From positions 1,736,001 to 1,800,000 of the forward strand of contig NZ_CP142422.1 of the NCBI RefSeq assembly GCF_035974275.1: 64,000 nucleotides of DNA, in the 5' to 3' direction. A model generated the notes under the pieces. It was given only the letters and a program-made list of their open reading frames with translations. It searched no databases and had not been told where the DNA came from. Position 1 is the stretch's first letter; every line of letters starts with the position of its first letter. Of the stretch, positions 54,134-62,460 are shown piece after piece. The translations under genes and the position numbers were made by a program. This DNA comes from Chryseobacterium sp. MYb264 (GTDB taxonomy: Bacteria; Bacteroidota; Bacteroidia; Flavobacteriales; Weeksellaceae).

Positions 54134-54991
54134 TTATTCGCTATATTTTGCAAGCCATTTGGCTTTCATTTCGGCTCTAGCATTGATAAATTCCAGATCG
54201 GTTCCCTGAGCAAAAGCATCCAGCGGAAAACGTAAAGGGCGCGAACCATCCTTCATCTCGATAAGTTCTAATATTCCGTCTGCTATGGTTTGAGGATTCA
54301 TGTTAAACTCCTTCATTTTTCCAAATAAAGCAGCACCAACCGCATTGAATTGCTCTGTAGCAATCGGATCATATTCTTTGCCAATCTCAGGTTTATCGGC
54401 ATTCACTCCGGCTTTTGCTCCCGTGTTCATTTCTGTAGGATAAACTCCCGGCTGAATGGCAACATTTTCGATATTAAACTGTTTCAGCTCATCCTGCAAA
54501 CCTTCGGTAATACTTTCCACCCCGAATTTTGAGGCAAAATAAGGAATCATAAAAGGTGAAGTATGAGCACTTGCTCCGGAAGTGATATTGATAATCAATC
54601 CGTTTTTATGCTCCCTCATAGAAGGCAATACCGCCTGATACGTTCTGATAACTCCATAAAAATTGACTTCAAACATCTGGCGGATCTTGTCCAGACTATA
54701 AGCTTCCAACAATCCCGATCCTGAAACGGCAGCATTGTTGACCAACACGTCTATTTTACCATGTTTTCGCAACACATTTTCGAAAGCATTCGTCACAGAA
54801 TGATCATCTGTAACGTCGATTTCCACGACTTCTATATTGGGAAGAGATTCCAGTTCTTTGGCTGCGGTTTCATTTTTGCCTGAAATCCCACGCATACCTG
54901 CAATAACTGTATATCCTGCTTTTGCTAATGTTACGGCTGTTAATTTTCCGAATCCTGTACTTGTTCCTGTGATAAAAACTGTCTTTTTCAT
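54134..54991 (-). CDS. Short-chain dehydrogenase/reductase
   Basis: The 285-residue protein has the classical SDR motifs: the cofactor loop TGTSTGFGK near residues 9-17, DVTDD for adenine binding, NNAA near 86-89, the catalytic Ser (ITSGASAH) and YFASK (Tyr and Lys). The GMRG segment after the second strand suggests NADP preference. The substrate is unknown. The Crp-family regulator encoded next on the same strand, 115 bases upstream, may control it. Confidence 0.92.
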   Translation of the reverse strand: MKKTVFITGTSTGFGKLTAVTLAKAGYTVIAGMRGISGKNETAAKELESLPNIEVVEIDVTDDHSVTNAFENVLRKHGKIDVLVNNAAVSGSGLLEAYSLDKIRQMFEVNFYGVIRTYQAVLPSMREHKNGLIINITSGASAHTSPFMIPYFASKFGVESITEGLQDELKQFNIENVAIQPGVYPTEMNTGAKAGVNADKPEIGKEYDPIATEQFNAVGAALFGKMKEFNMNPQTIADGILELIEMKDGSRPLRFPLDAFAQGTDLEFINARAEMKAKWLAKYSE

Positions 54992-55106
54992 TATATTAAA
55001 TTTTTAATTGTTTTTGAATAAGACAAAGATGAGGTAACAAACACTCCTCTTCCATTGACTAAAGCTTGAAAAAAATCCAAACAAATATCAATGAAATTCG
55101 TAGTTA

Positions 55107-55685
55107 CTATTTCTTCACCATGTTTCTACGCAGTCTGGTAAGGGTTTCGGGAGTAATACCAATGTATGAAGCAATCATGTGTTGAGGTATTCTGTTAACG
55201 ATATTCGGATATTTTTCGAGAAAATTGCTGTATTTCTCTTCCGCTGAATAGCTGATATTTGCTAAAATACGGTTTTGGGAAACAATAAAGCTTTTCTGAA
55301 TGATCTGATTCACCATTTGATTAAGCTGAGGAATTTCAGAACATAGCTTTTCGAAGTCTGCTTTTTCAATCAAGATTAATTCAGTTGGCTCGATAGCGTC
55401 GATGTTTAAACGGGATGGAGTTCCGTTGGTAAGGCTTTCGCGATCACCCGTCCAGTAATTTTCAGGAGCGAAATTGATGATATGTTCGGAACCGTTTTCA
55501 GCAATAGAAAATGTTTTTACCAATCCGCGGCAAATAAAAGCATTATAATGCCACACCTCGCCTTCCTGACAAAGGAATTGTTTTTTTCTGAGTTTTTTCG
55601 GTTTACAGACAGATTCTATCAATTGGATTTCCTGATCAGAAAGTTCTATTTTGTCGGTAAGGTATTTTAGAAAGATTTCAAACAT
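55107..55685 (-). CDS. Crp/Fnr-family transcriptional regulator
   Basis: The 192-residue protein has an N-terminal cyclic-nucleotide-binding-like barrel (KKQFLCQEGEVWHYNAFICR, GSEHIINFAPENYWTGD) and a C-terminal winged helix (IPQHMIASYIGITPETLTRL). The arginines that bind cAMP in true CRP are not conserved, so another ligand or none is likely. A -7 promoter element lies 19-26 bases upstream of its start. Such regulators in Bacteroidota often control nearby oxidoreductase genes. Confidence 0.88.
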   Translation of the reverse strand: MFEIFLKYLTDKIELSDQEIQLIESVCKPKKLRKKQFLCQEGEVWHYNAFICRGLVKTFSIAENGSEHIINFAPENYWTGDRESLTNGTPSRLNIDAIEPTELILIEKADFEKLCSEIPQLNQMVNQIIQKSFIVSQNRILANISYSAEEKYSNFLEKYPNIVNRIPQHMIASYIGITPETLTRLRRNMVKK

Positions 55686-55703
55686 TTATTTTCAGTTTCA
55701 GAA

Positions 55704-55711
55704 CAAATTTA
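55704..55711 (-). promoter_or_regulatory. -7 element of the Crp-family gene
   Basis: On the minus strand TAAATTTG matches TAnnTTTG, 19 bases ahead of the start codon. Confidence 0.5.
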
Positions 55712-55861
55712 ATTATAATCCCTTTAATAATGATTATTTTCAAACATATTAATTTTCCTTTCTTTCTGTATCTGTCCCGTAAAAAATGTAAAATGAACCC
55801 CGGAGGTGATATTTCCAAAGTTTTAACGGGAAGATGAATAAGTATTTAAAATATCGTCTTT

Positions 55862-55885
55862 AATTAGTTTTAATTCAAACTAATT
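55862..55885. promoter_or_regulatory. Candidate MarR operator
   Basis: AATTAGTTT and AAACTAATT form a perfect 9-bp inverted repeat with a 6-base spacer, immediately upstream of the -7 element of the MarR-type gene. Binding there would block polymerase, as MarR autoregulators do. Confidence 0.65.
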
Positions 55886-55890
55886 TTCGG

Positions 55891-55898
55891 TATATTTG
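55891..55898 (+). promoter_or_regulatory. -7 element of the MarR-type gene
   Basis: TATATTTG matches TAnnTTTG and lies 26 bases before the ATG at 55924, so the leader is short. Confidence 0.6.
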
Positions 55899-55923
55899 GT
55901 AGAGGAAAAACAAAATATAAAAC

Positions 55924-56382
55924 ATGGTAAAGGAAAAAGACAATACTGACGAGCTGGCTCTGAGTCTTGGTTTTGCCATGACAGAAATGAAGACCAGGCT
56001 CAGGCAGAAGATACAGGAAAAAATTAATGAATATGATGCTTCATTTTCCTACGAAATGCTTGAAATATTAGGTTTGATATGGCGGGGAAATGACGGTATC
56101 AATCAGCAGGAAATCGCTAAGCGGATCAGCAAGGATAAATCGAGTGTCACCTACCTCATCAATAATCTGGTACATCGTGGACTGGTGGTAAGAACTGAAG
56201 ACCATACAGACCGCAGAAATAAAAAAATCTACCTTACCGAAAAAGGCAGCGAGGTCATGGGAAGAGTATATCCGTGGATTTTGGAATTATATAAACAGGC
56301 TGCCGGAGACGCGAGAAAAAGTGATATAAAAAAGGCTTTTGACCTGATCAAAAAAATGACAAATAATCTAGAGCAATTATAA
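55924..56382 (+). CDS. MarR-family transcriptional regulator
   Basis: The 152-residue protein has the MarR winged helix: YEMLEILGLIWRGNDGINQQ, EIAKRISKDKSSVTYLINNL and the wing VHRGLVVRTEDHTDRRNKKI with YLTEKG after it. Dimerisation helices lie at both ends. It is followed 12 bases later by a universal stress protein gene, so it probably regulates both. A palindrome overlaps its promoter. The ligand is unknown. Confidence 0.92.
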   Translation: MVKEKDNTDELALSLGFAMTEMKTRLRQKIQEKINEYDASFSYEMLEILGLIWRGNDGINQQEIAKRISKDKSSVTYLINNLVHRGLVVRTEDHTDRRNKKIYLTEKGSEVMGRVYPWILELYKQAAGDARKSDIKKAFDLIKKMTNNLEQL

Positions 56383-56393
56383 AATCAACTGAA

Positions 56394-57239
56394 ATGAGAA
56401 CAATATTAATTCCCGTAGACGCAAGCGCAACCACCCAAAATGCTGTAAAATTTGCAGCAAACTGGGCAAAGCAGTATGCTTATGAACATATTATTTTGCT
56501 GATGGTTTCCAATGAATCAATGTTTGATTATCTTCATATCGCAGATCCGTATTCTGTAGTTGCAGAAGATCATGTTAACAGTGTGCGGGTAGATACGGAA
56601 GCTTTATTGCGAAATTTAAGCTTGATCATAAAAGAAATAGCATCCGATGTGACCGTTTCGACTGTCTTAAGCAGATCCTCCATTCTTCGTACCATCAACG
56701 AATCTATAAGGGAAAATCCGTCTGTGGAACTGATTGTTTTGGGTGCCGGTTTACATGATGAAAATGATGATAGCCTGGTTTCAGAAAATATAGTGGAAAT
56801 TGCCAGAACGAGCCCCATCAGAACGTTAATTATTCCTAATAATCACCATTACACGAAAGTTGAAAACGTTTTGGCTCCTTGTGATATAACCCAGATCGGC
56901 AAACTAGAGAGGATTTCTAAATTTAAAGAAAGACTTCAGATTAATCATTTAAAACTTAGCCTGCTTCATATTTACCAAAAAGACGAAAATTTAGATCAGG
57001 AAAAGCAACAGGAACTCGAAAAATATATTTTCAACAATTTTGCAGATATTTCTACAAGTATTTATTATTCGCAAGATCCTCATACGATTAAAGGAATTTC
57101 GTCGTTTGTTGCCGAGCATCCTGTCGATATCATTACTGCACTGCCCGGAAAACACAGTTTTCTGTATTATTTAATGAATAGAAGTGTAACAGAGGCTATC
57201 TATCAAAATATCAATAAACCGGTCATGATTTTAAAATAG
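56394..57239 (+). CDS. Universal stress protein, tandem-domain type
   Basis: The 281-residue protein has two USP folds. The first starts RTILIPVDASATTQNAVKFA and has VELIVLGAGLHDEND; the second (from about 145) has VENVLAPCDITQIGKL and VDIITALPGKHSFLYYLMNR-SVTEAIY, ending in PVMILK. The ATP-binding G-x2-G-x9-G pattern is not clear in either half, so it may bind another ligand. It is cotranscribed with the MarR regulator. Confidence 0.88.
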   Translation: MRTILIPVDASATTQNAVKFAANWAKQYAYEHIILLMVSNESMFDYLHIADPYSVVAEDHVNSVRVDTEALLRNLSLIIKEIASDVTVSTVLSRSSILRTINESIRENPSVELIVLGAGLHDENDDSLVSENIVEIARTSPIRTLIIPNNHHYTKVENVLAPCDITQIGKLERISKFKERLQINHLKLSLLHIYQKDENLDQEKQQELEKYIFNNFADISTSIYYSQDPHTIKGISSFVAEHPVDIITALPGKHSFLYYLMNRSVTEAIYQNINKPVMILK

Positions 57240-57290
57240 AAGATTTTTTAATCGTAATTTTTCTGAACCGGATTATTTTCTCCCTACATG

Positions 57291-57311
57291 CCACATGATG
57301 CCATCGTGTGG
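57291..57311. repeat. REP-like hairpin
   Basis: CCACATGATGCCATCGTGTGG is a palindrome with the same core as the hairpins that flank the RAYT pseudogene. No transposase lies nearby. 57240-57477 otherwise holds no gene I can support. Confidence 0.6.
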
Positions 57312-57477
57312 CTTTCATGCTTCATTACTTTGTATAATGCATACCAGAGATTTTCGTTTAGAAAAGAATAATGAGCTGCCCTAATAGCCGGAAATAGTTT
57401 AAACGGCCTTGGCTGTTTAGATAACGCATGATGAGATCCTCCCCCTAATTTAGAGATATTCCAAAAGTACAAACCTG

Positions 57478-57485
57478 TATATTTG
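57478..57485 (+). promoter_or_regulatory. -7 element deciding the start of the 164-residue gene
   Basis: TATATTTG matches TAnnTTTG. Transcription should start near 57491, which rules out the TTG at 57483 as the start and favours ATG 57510. Confidence 0.55.
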
Positions 57486-57509
57486 CGTTTTGAAATAAGA
57501 ACTCTATAT

Positions 57510-58001
57510 ATGCCAAATAATGCTTTCTATAAGCTTATCCCTATGACCACTTTTGTGATTGATTATTATTCTAATGAAGGATATGCCGATTTGCAGACCC
57601 TTAATTTAATGATCAATTACGCACAATTTCTGAAAAAAGACCTGCAACTCGGAATGTTTGTTCCTATTGGTTCCGATGGGACACCATTGAAACAACCGCA
57701 AAATTATACGAGCTGGAAATCGATAAAACACAATAGTGATGATCACGATGCAAGTAGTTCTTTCGGCGAATATAATTTATATAAAAAAGCAGAGAAAAAA
57801 TGCCTGTTCGAAGGCTTTGAGGTTGCCTACAACGGCTACTCCGTGGTGAGAATTGTCGCCAGGTACAATCCGGCAATTGAGTTATCATTCAATAAACAGG
57901 ATATGCTGTGCTCAACTTTTAAAGATGTGGAATCTTTAACGGATCAGGATATTTATCTAAGCGCTGCTGCTTTAAAAATGATTGGTATTAAGAACTTTTA
58001 A
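57510..58001 (+). CDS. Unknown small protein
   Basis: From ATG 57510 the protein has 163 residues (MPNNAFYKLIPMTTFVIDYY). The upstream TTG at 57483 lies within the promoter and is not used. The sequence is soluble and mixed alpha/beta, with GMFVPIGSDGTPLKQPQNYT in the middle and LTDQDIYLSAAALKMIGIKN at the end. I do not recognise the family. It ends 13 bases before a bidirectional terminator. Confidence 0.65.
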   Translation: MPNNAFYKLIPMTTFVIDYYSNEGYADLQTLNLMINYAQFLKKDLQLGMFVPIGSDGTPLKQPQNYTSWKSIKHNSDDHDASSSFGEYNLYKKAEKKCLFEGFEVAYNGYSVVRIVARYNPAIELSFNKQDMLCSTFKDVESLTDQDIYLSAAALKMIGIKNF

Positions 58002-58013
58002 GCTTAAAAAAAA

Positions 58014-58041
58014 TTTGACTTGCCAGTTTTAGCAAGTCAAA
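58014..58041. terminator. Bidirectional terminator
   Basis: TTTGACTTGC and GCAAGTCAAA pair around CAGTTTTA, between the convergent unknown gene and the alkaline phosphatase gene. A-runs precede it and AATAATATG follows. Confidence 0.75.
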
Positions 58042-58075
58042 ATAATATGATTACATATTTCGTATTCGATTTTCC

Positions 58076-59473
58076 TTAAATTTTTGAAGCTTTCAGCAAC
58101 AATTGATGCAAATCTGTATTTTTCACGAAAGAAGGCAACAATTCTTTACCCGGACCAAAAGCCGCCACTTCTACATAATCTCCGGAATGATCCATACTGA
58201 TCCAGCCAACATTATTATGCTTTTGCTGCATATCCGAGAAAGCTTTGTAAGGTAGTTTTTTGTAATTATACAATCCCGATTCATGCTTTTCAAGACCTAA
58301 ATAAAAATCAAGCAAATGCTTTCCTTCTTCATCACTCAATCGTATTTTGTTGGTTTCATAGATCCAGTCCTTAATTTGTTGAAGGTTAAAATCTGATTTA
58401 ATAGAATTCAACACATATTCATTGGAGTATTTATAATTTGAAATACTGTTGAATTTCGAAGTTGCATCAGCACCATAGATTGTTCCCGGATTGGCATTTC
58501 CGTGATCTGTCGTAATGATGACAAGCGTTTCACCATCTTTTTCAGCAAAGTCTAAAACTGTTTTTACCGCTTCATCAAAAGCCAACTGATCATGAATTAA
58601 TGCTGAAATATCATTCGCATGAGCTGCCCAGTCTACCTTTCCGCCTTCCACCTGAAGAACGAAACCTTCCGAATGATCTTTCATCTGCTCAATGGCCGCG
58701 CCCGCCATTTCTGCCAAAGTTGGACTTCCCTGAAGATCCGACAAATTATTTCGATCAACCGTATAAGGCAACGCACCCGAGCTGAAAACACCTAAAACCT
58801 TTCCGCTTTTTTTAGAATTCGCAAGATCAGCTTTGGTTTTTAAAACCTGATATCCTTTTTGTTTGTATGAATTATAAACATCTTTACGATCGGTTCTTTT
58901 TTCAGGATTAAAGAATTCATCACCACCGCCCATCATTACATCGAGTCCCTGTTCAAGATACATTTCAGCGATTTCGGGTTCTGCATTTCTGCTGTCGGAA
59001 TTAATGCAAAAACCAGCAGGCGTTGCATGCGTGATCGTAACCGTTGTCACACAACCCGCTTTTTTACCCGCTTTTTTAAATTTTTGCCAGATCGGAGTAT
59101 ATCGTTCTCCATTTGCACCCACATTCAGAACCCCGTTTTTCACCCTTACGCCACCGCCAAAAGCTGAACTTGCCGCCGCCGAATCGGTCACAATAGAACT
59201 CGCAGATGCCGTATCCATCAAAGCTCGGCTTACTTTTCCGGTATGGTACAGGTTCATCCAATGACTGGGTTTCCCCAAGATATTTCTGGAATAAAGATCT
59301 GCCATGCTCAAAGTTCCCAAACTCATCCCGTCGCTTACCATGAAGATAATATTCTTAGCTTTTTTTGAGTCTGAAGGAATAGCTTTGGTATTTCCGGCAA
59401 ATAAATCAAGCGGATTTATAGTCAATAAACCGGATAACATTGCCGATCCTTTTAAAAATTTGCGTCTGTCCAT
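58076..59473 (-). CDS. Alkaline phosphatase (PhoA-type fold)
   Basis: The 465-residue enzyme releases phosphate from monoesters outside the cytoplasm. The N-terminus MDRRKFLKGSAMLSGLLTIN is a twin-arginine signal. The metal site and nucleophile are visible: FMVSDGMS with the first metal Asp, SIVTDSAAASSAFGGG with the nucleophilic Ser, GGKVDWAAHAND with His/Asp ligands and TTDHGNANPG. The C-terminal MDHSGDYVEVAAFGPGKE supplies a further His. A -7 promoter element lies about 20 bases upstream. Together with the porin O/P gene it hints at phosphate scavenging, although the two are far apart. Confidence 0.93.
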   Translation of the reverse strand: MDRRKFLKGSAMLSGLLTINPLDLFAGNTKAIPSDSKKAKNIIFMVSDGMSLGTLSMADLYSRNILGKPSHWMNLYHTGKVSRALMDTASASSIVTDSAAASSAFGGGVRVKNGVLNVGANGERYTPIWQKFKKAGKKAGCVTTVTITHATPAGFCINSDSRNAEPEIAEMYLEQGLDVMMGGGDEFFNPEKRTDRKDVYNSYKQKGYQVLKTKADLANSKKSGKVLGVFSSGALPYTVDRNNLSDLQGSPTLAEMAGAAIEQMKDHSEGFVLQVEGGKVDWAAHANDISALIHDQLAFDEAVKTVLDFAEKDGETLVIITTDHGNANPGTIYGADATSKFNSISNYKYSNEYVLNSIKSDFNLQQIKDWIYETNKIRLSDEEGKHLLDFYLGLEKHESGLYNYKKLPYKAFSDMQQKHNNVGWISMDHSGDYVEVAAFGPGKELLPSFVKNTDLHQLLLKASKI

Positions 59474-59490
59474 AATAAAAATCTAATGTT

Positions 59491-59498
59491 CAAAGTTA
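59491..59498 (-). promoter_or_regulatory. -7 element of the alkaline phosphatase gene
   Basis: On the minus strand TAACTTTG matches TAnnTTTG, 18 bases before the start. AGTTGCATTAA a little upstream shares a half-site with the Zur-like palindrome at 61174. Confidence 0.45.
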
Positions 59499-59554
59499 AT
59501 GCAAAGACAATAACTAATGAGACTAAGTTGCATTAATTAATTGTGAAATTTATT

Positions 59555-60760
59555 CTAAATATTTTGAGGAAAAGGATCTTCAAAATTTCTTCCTTCTTTC
59601 ATCATTTTGGCTTCTAATTCAGAAATAAGGCAAGTTTTTAAATCATGTAACATTTGTTCTTTATCTAAATCCTGACCAATAAAAACCAATTCATTAATCC
59701 GGTCACCCCAATTTTTATCCCACCTTTCTTCTATATACGATTGATTTTCAATGAAAGATCCATACTGAACCCTTTGGTTCATCGGCATGCTGCACCACCA
59801 GACTCCGGCTTTTTCCAAACGGAAAGATCCTCCCGCCTGAGAAAAATTCAATGCGTCATGAGGTCTTGAAGCCAGCCAGAACAGTCCTTTCGCTCTTAAC
59901 GCACCCTGAGGATAATTTTTGCTGAGGTAGTCCCAAAGTCTGAGCGGATGAAAAGGTCGGCTATTTCTGAAAACAAACGAGCCGATTCCATATTCTTCTG
60001 TTTCCGGGGTATGATGCTCAGATTCAAGTTCTTTTTGCCAGCCTGCGGAAGCCTGCGCTTTATCGAAATCAAAAAGACCGGTATTGAGAAGTTCTTTAGG
60101 GTCTACTTGACTGAATTCTGAATGGATGATTTTAGCATCAGGATTTAATTTCTGAATGGCTGCTTTCAAAAATCCTAAAGTATCGGCATCTACAAGATCG
60201 GTTTTATTGAGAATAATAACATTCGCAAATTCAATCTGATCGGTCAGGAGATTAACGATCGTTCGGTTATCGCCTTCAATATCGCTAAGATGGCGGTCTT
60301 TTAAAAGCTCACAGGTTCCGAAATCTTTTTCGAAATTAAAACAGTCAACTACAGTCACCATGGTATCCACATAGCTGAACTTCGAAAGATCGATCCCATT
60401 TTCTTCATCAATAAAAGAAAAAGTCTGTGCTACGGGAATTGGTTCACTGATGCCTGTACTTTCTATTAAAAGATAGTCAAACCGTTTTTCCTTAGCCAGC
60501 CTTTCTACTTCAACCATAAGGTCTTCCCTTAAAGTACAGCAAATGCAGCCATTGCTCATTTCCACCAATTTTTCTTCGGTTCGGGACAATGTATTCTGGC
60601 TTTCAACCAATCTGGCATCGATATTTATCTCGCTCATATCATTCACGATCACAGCTACTTTCAGCCCTTCTTTGTTGTGCAAAATATGGTTTAGTAAAGT
60701 TGTTTTTCCGGCTCCTAAAAACCCGCTCAGCACGGTAACCGGTAGTTTATTTATTATCAT
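59555..60760 (-). CDS. CobW/COG0523-family GTPase, probable zinc metallochaperone
   Basis: The 401-residue protein has a P-loop ([13 protein letters not shown], residues 13-25), the CxCC metal motif at 72-75 ([11 protein letters not shown]), an ESTGISEP switch and NKTD. The CobW C-terminal domain follows ([20 protein letters not shown]). COG0523 members under Zur control deliver zinc or allow growth without it. The gene lies 9 bases after a MerC-type gene, and both face away from a Fur-family regulator with a palindrome in between, which strongly suggests zinc control. Confidence 0.9.
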   Translation of the reverse strand: MIINKLPVTVLSGFLGAGKTTLLNHILHNKEGLKVAVIVNDMSEINIDARLVESQNTLSRTEEKLVEMSNGCICCTLREDLMVEVERLAKEKRFDYLLIESTGISEPIPVAQTFSFIDEENGIDLSKFSYVDTMVTVVDCFNFEKDFGTCELLKDRHLSDIEGDNRTIVNLLTDQIEFANVIILNKTDLVDADTLGFLKAAIQKLNPDAKIIHSEFSQVDPKELLNTGLFDFDKAQASAGWQKELESEHHTPETEEYGIGSFVFRNSRPFHPLRLWDYLSKNYPQGALRAKGLFWLASRPHDALNFSQAGGSFRLEKAGVWWCSMPMNQRVQYGSFIENQSYIEERWDKNWGDRINELVFIGQDLDKEQMLHDLKTCLISELEAKMMKEGRNFEDPFPQNI

Positions 60761-60769
60761 TTTTCTAAA

Positions 60770-61108
60770 TTAATGTTTGTGATTTCTAAAGTTGATGATA
60801 TGTGCCGAAATCAATCCGGCAGCTCCGATGTAGATTAAAGGAAGGTGAACTTCAAAGATCAAATCGGCAAAAACCGAAATGGAAATTAAGATAATTGAGA
60901 ACCAGAATAAACCTTTTAAACGTTTTGATCTTACCTGTCGCGTGATTCGCCAAACAACGATTGCTCCGATGAAAAGGAAAGCGAGATCGATATAAGGATT
61001 ATGTGACAATCCGAATGGAATAACCATTAACAGAGGAAAAACAACACAATGAATCAAACATAAAACCGCTGCTGACACACCTACTGCATCCAAAATTTTT
61101 GACTTCAT
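60770..61108 (-). CDS. MerC-domain membrane protein
   Basis: The 112-residue protein has four predicted membrane segments (about 7-30, 38-56, 65-83 and 88-106). The Cys-Leu-Ile-His-Cys (CLIHC) motif at about 17-21 lies in the first, like the Cys pair of MerC. In Bacteroidota such proteins often accompany zinc GTPase genes, so zinc rather than mercury transport is likely. It is the first gene of the operon reading left from the Zur-like regulator. Confidence 0.82.
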   Translation of the reverse strand: MKSKILDAVGVSAAVLCLIHCVVFPLLMVIPFGLSHNPYIDLAFLFIGAIVVWRITRQVRSKRLKGLFWFSIILISISVFADLIFEVHLPLIYIGAAGLISAHIINFRNHKH

Positions 61109-61135
61109 AAAATAGATGATTTAATTTTCTTATTG

Positions 61136-61154
61136 TAACTTTGTTGCAAAAGTA
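61136..61154. promoter_or_regulatory. Two divergent -7 elements
   Basis: TAACTTTG (61136-61143, plus strand) serves the Fur-family gene, and TACTTTTG on the minus strand (61147-61154) serves the MerC-CobW operon. The elements are three bases apart and face away from each other. Confidence 0.65.
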
Positions 61155-61173
61155 AACAGAAAATCCAAATAAC

Positions 61174-61186
61174 GCAACATTGTTGC
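61174..61186. promoter_or_regulatory. Candidate Zur box
   Basis: GCAACATTGTTGC is a perfect palindrome with one central base. It covers the expected -33 region of the MerC-CobW promoter (20 bases from its -7) and lies about 30 bases inside the leader of the regulator gene, so one site could repress both. Confidence 0.65.
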
Positions 61187-61195
61187 ATTAAAATA

Positions 61196-61576
61196 ATGAA
61201 ACAAACCAGAAATACCCAGGCTAAAACCGAGATATTAAACTTAATTAATGACTCTGAGACGGCTTTATCTCATCATAATATTCAGGAGAAATTATCGAAT
61301 TTATGCAATAGAGTTACGATTTACCGTGTTTTGGATCGCCTTGAAGAGGAAGGAAAAATTCATAAAATTGTAAATATAGACGGCGTTGTAAATTATGCTA
61401 AATGTCACGATTGCGAAAAAGATCATCACAATCATAATCACCTGCATTTTAATTGTAAAAAGTGCAATTCGGTGACGTGTATTGAAAATGTAGTTCCGAA
61501 GATTGATATTCCGAAAGAATTTATTGTTGAAGATTATAATTTTATTGTAAGCGGGATTTGTCCGAAATGTCAGTGA
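61196..61576 (+). CDS. Fur-family regulator, probably Zur
   Basis: The 126-residue protein has the Fur winged helix (RNTQAKTEILNLINDSETAL, RVTIYRVLDRLEEEGKIHKI) and a metal-binding half with many His and Cys: CHDCEKDHHNHNHLHFNC, CKKCNSV and the final CPKC. Two CxxC pairs form the structural zinc site and the His cluster the sensory site. Divergent partners of the zinc type (COG0523 GTPase, MerC) argue for Zur rather than Fur or Per. The start ATG lies 9 bases after the palindrome. Confidence 0.88.
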   Translation: MKQTRNTQAKTEILNLINDSETALSHHNIQEKLSNLCNRVTIYRVLDRLEEEGKIHKIVNIDGVVNYAKCHDCEKDHHNHNHLHFNCKKCNSVTCIENVVPKIDIPKEFIVEDYNFIVSGICPKCQ

Positions 61577-61838
61577 AAATGGGTTAGTGATTGCCACGAA
61601 TACACAAATGTTCCTGTTGATATTTTTTATTGCTTAATCGTTTTAATCTCTTATAAGTGAAATCGAAGATTATCTCCTTTCAGTCGATGAATGATATTTC
61701 GACGGAGTCAAATGGCTTGGTGAACCTTCAAACGATTAGCTGTAAAAGGACTTTGAGTTTTTCGTGTTCAAGATCTGTAATTAAGTTTTAACAATAGACA
61801 ATCTGCAAAACCTCCGATCAGTTTTTCAAACAAAAAAA

Positions 61839-61857
61839 GCTACCTCCATGAGATAGC
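61839..61857 (-). terminator. Terminator of the DUF1573 gene
   Basis: GCTACCTC and GAGATAGC pair around CAT, and on the minus strand seven Ts follow. 61577-61838 shows nothing I can identify. Confidence 0.75.
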
Positions 61858-61898
61858 CCTACTTTGTAACTGTAAATAGTAAAAATTTAAATAAGATC

Positions 61899-62303
61899 TT
61901 AGATCACCACTCCTTTGAAAGAAAGTGTTTTTGGGCTTTTGCTTTCGCTGGTTGTAACGTTTACCGTCTTCATAAATGCTCCCGCAGCTGCTGCATTATA
62001 GCTCGCTTCTACAAATCCTTTTTTACCGGGTTGAATCGGAGTTTTCGTGTAATCCGCTGTTGTGCATCCGCAAGATGGAGCCACATTCTGAATGATAATA
62101 GGTTTTGAAGTGGTATTGGTAAATTCAAAACGAATCAATTTTGGTTTTCCCTGAGGGATATTTCCAACATCGATAGATTCTTTATTCCATTTAATCGCAT
62201 CTGCAACCACTTTTGCAAAAGATGGAGCCTCAGAAATAACGTTGGCATAAAATGGAGAAAACGCCAAAACAGCCAAAAGTGCCGTAATTTTTAAATTTTT
62301 CAT
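61899..62303 (-). CDS. DUF1573 domain protein
   Basis: The 134-residue protein has a signal peptide (KITALLAVLAFSPFYANVIS) and a DUF1573 Ig-like domain: FEFTNTTSKPIIIQNVAPSC, the conserved SCGCTTADY and PGKKGFVEASYNAAAAGAF. The family is common in Bacteroidota and acts in the periplasm; its molecular task is not established. It is monocistronic, with a -7 element about 50 bases upstream. Confidence 0.88.
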   Translation of the reverse strand: MKNLKITALLAVLAFSPFYANVISEAPSFAKVVADAIKWNKESIDVGNIPQGKPKLIRFEFTNTTSKPIIIQNVAPSCGCTTADYTKTPIQPGKKGFVEASYNAAAAGAFMKTVNVTTSESKSPKTLSFKGVVI

Positions 62304-62350
62304 AATTGTACATTTTAATTATTGAAACCGATTGTTTATTGTTGATGTAA

Positions 62351-62358
62351 CAAATGTA
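62351..62358 (-). promoter_or_regulatory. -7 element of the DUF1573 gene
   Basis: On the minus strand TACATTTG matches TAnnTTTG, 48 bases ahead of the start codon. Confidence 0.45.
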
Positions 62359-62460
62359 AAGCTGTTGCGTGATACGAGTTGTTAAGCGCTTTCAAACATT
62401 TGTTAATAAGTTGTTAACGCATATGATTAATAGATTTTTTTAAATAATATTGCCTCACGA

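Noticed and set aside
57284..57472. 62-residue leftward frame containing the REP-like hairpin
   Set aside because: Its C-terminus is translated from the REP palindrome (HESHTMASCGM) and it covers the promoter of the next gene; it is most likely repeat-derived.
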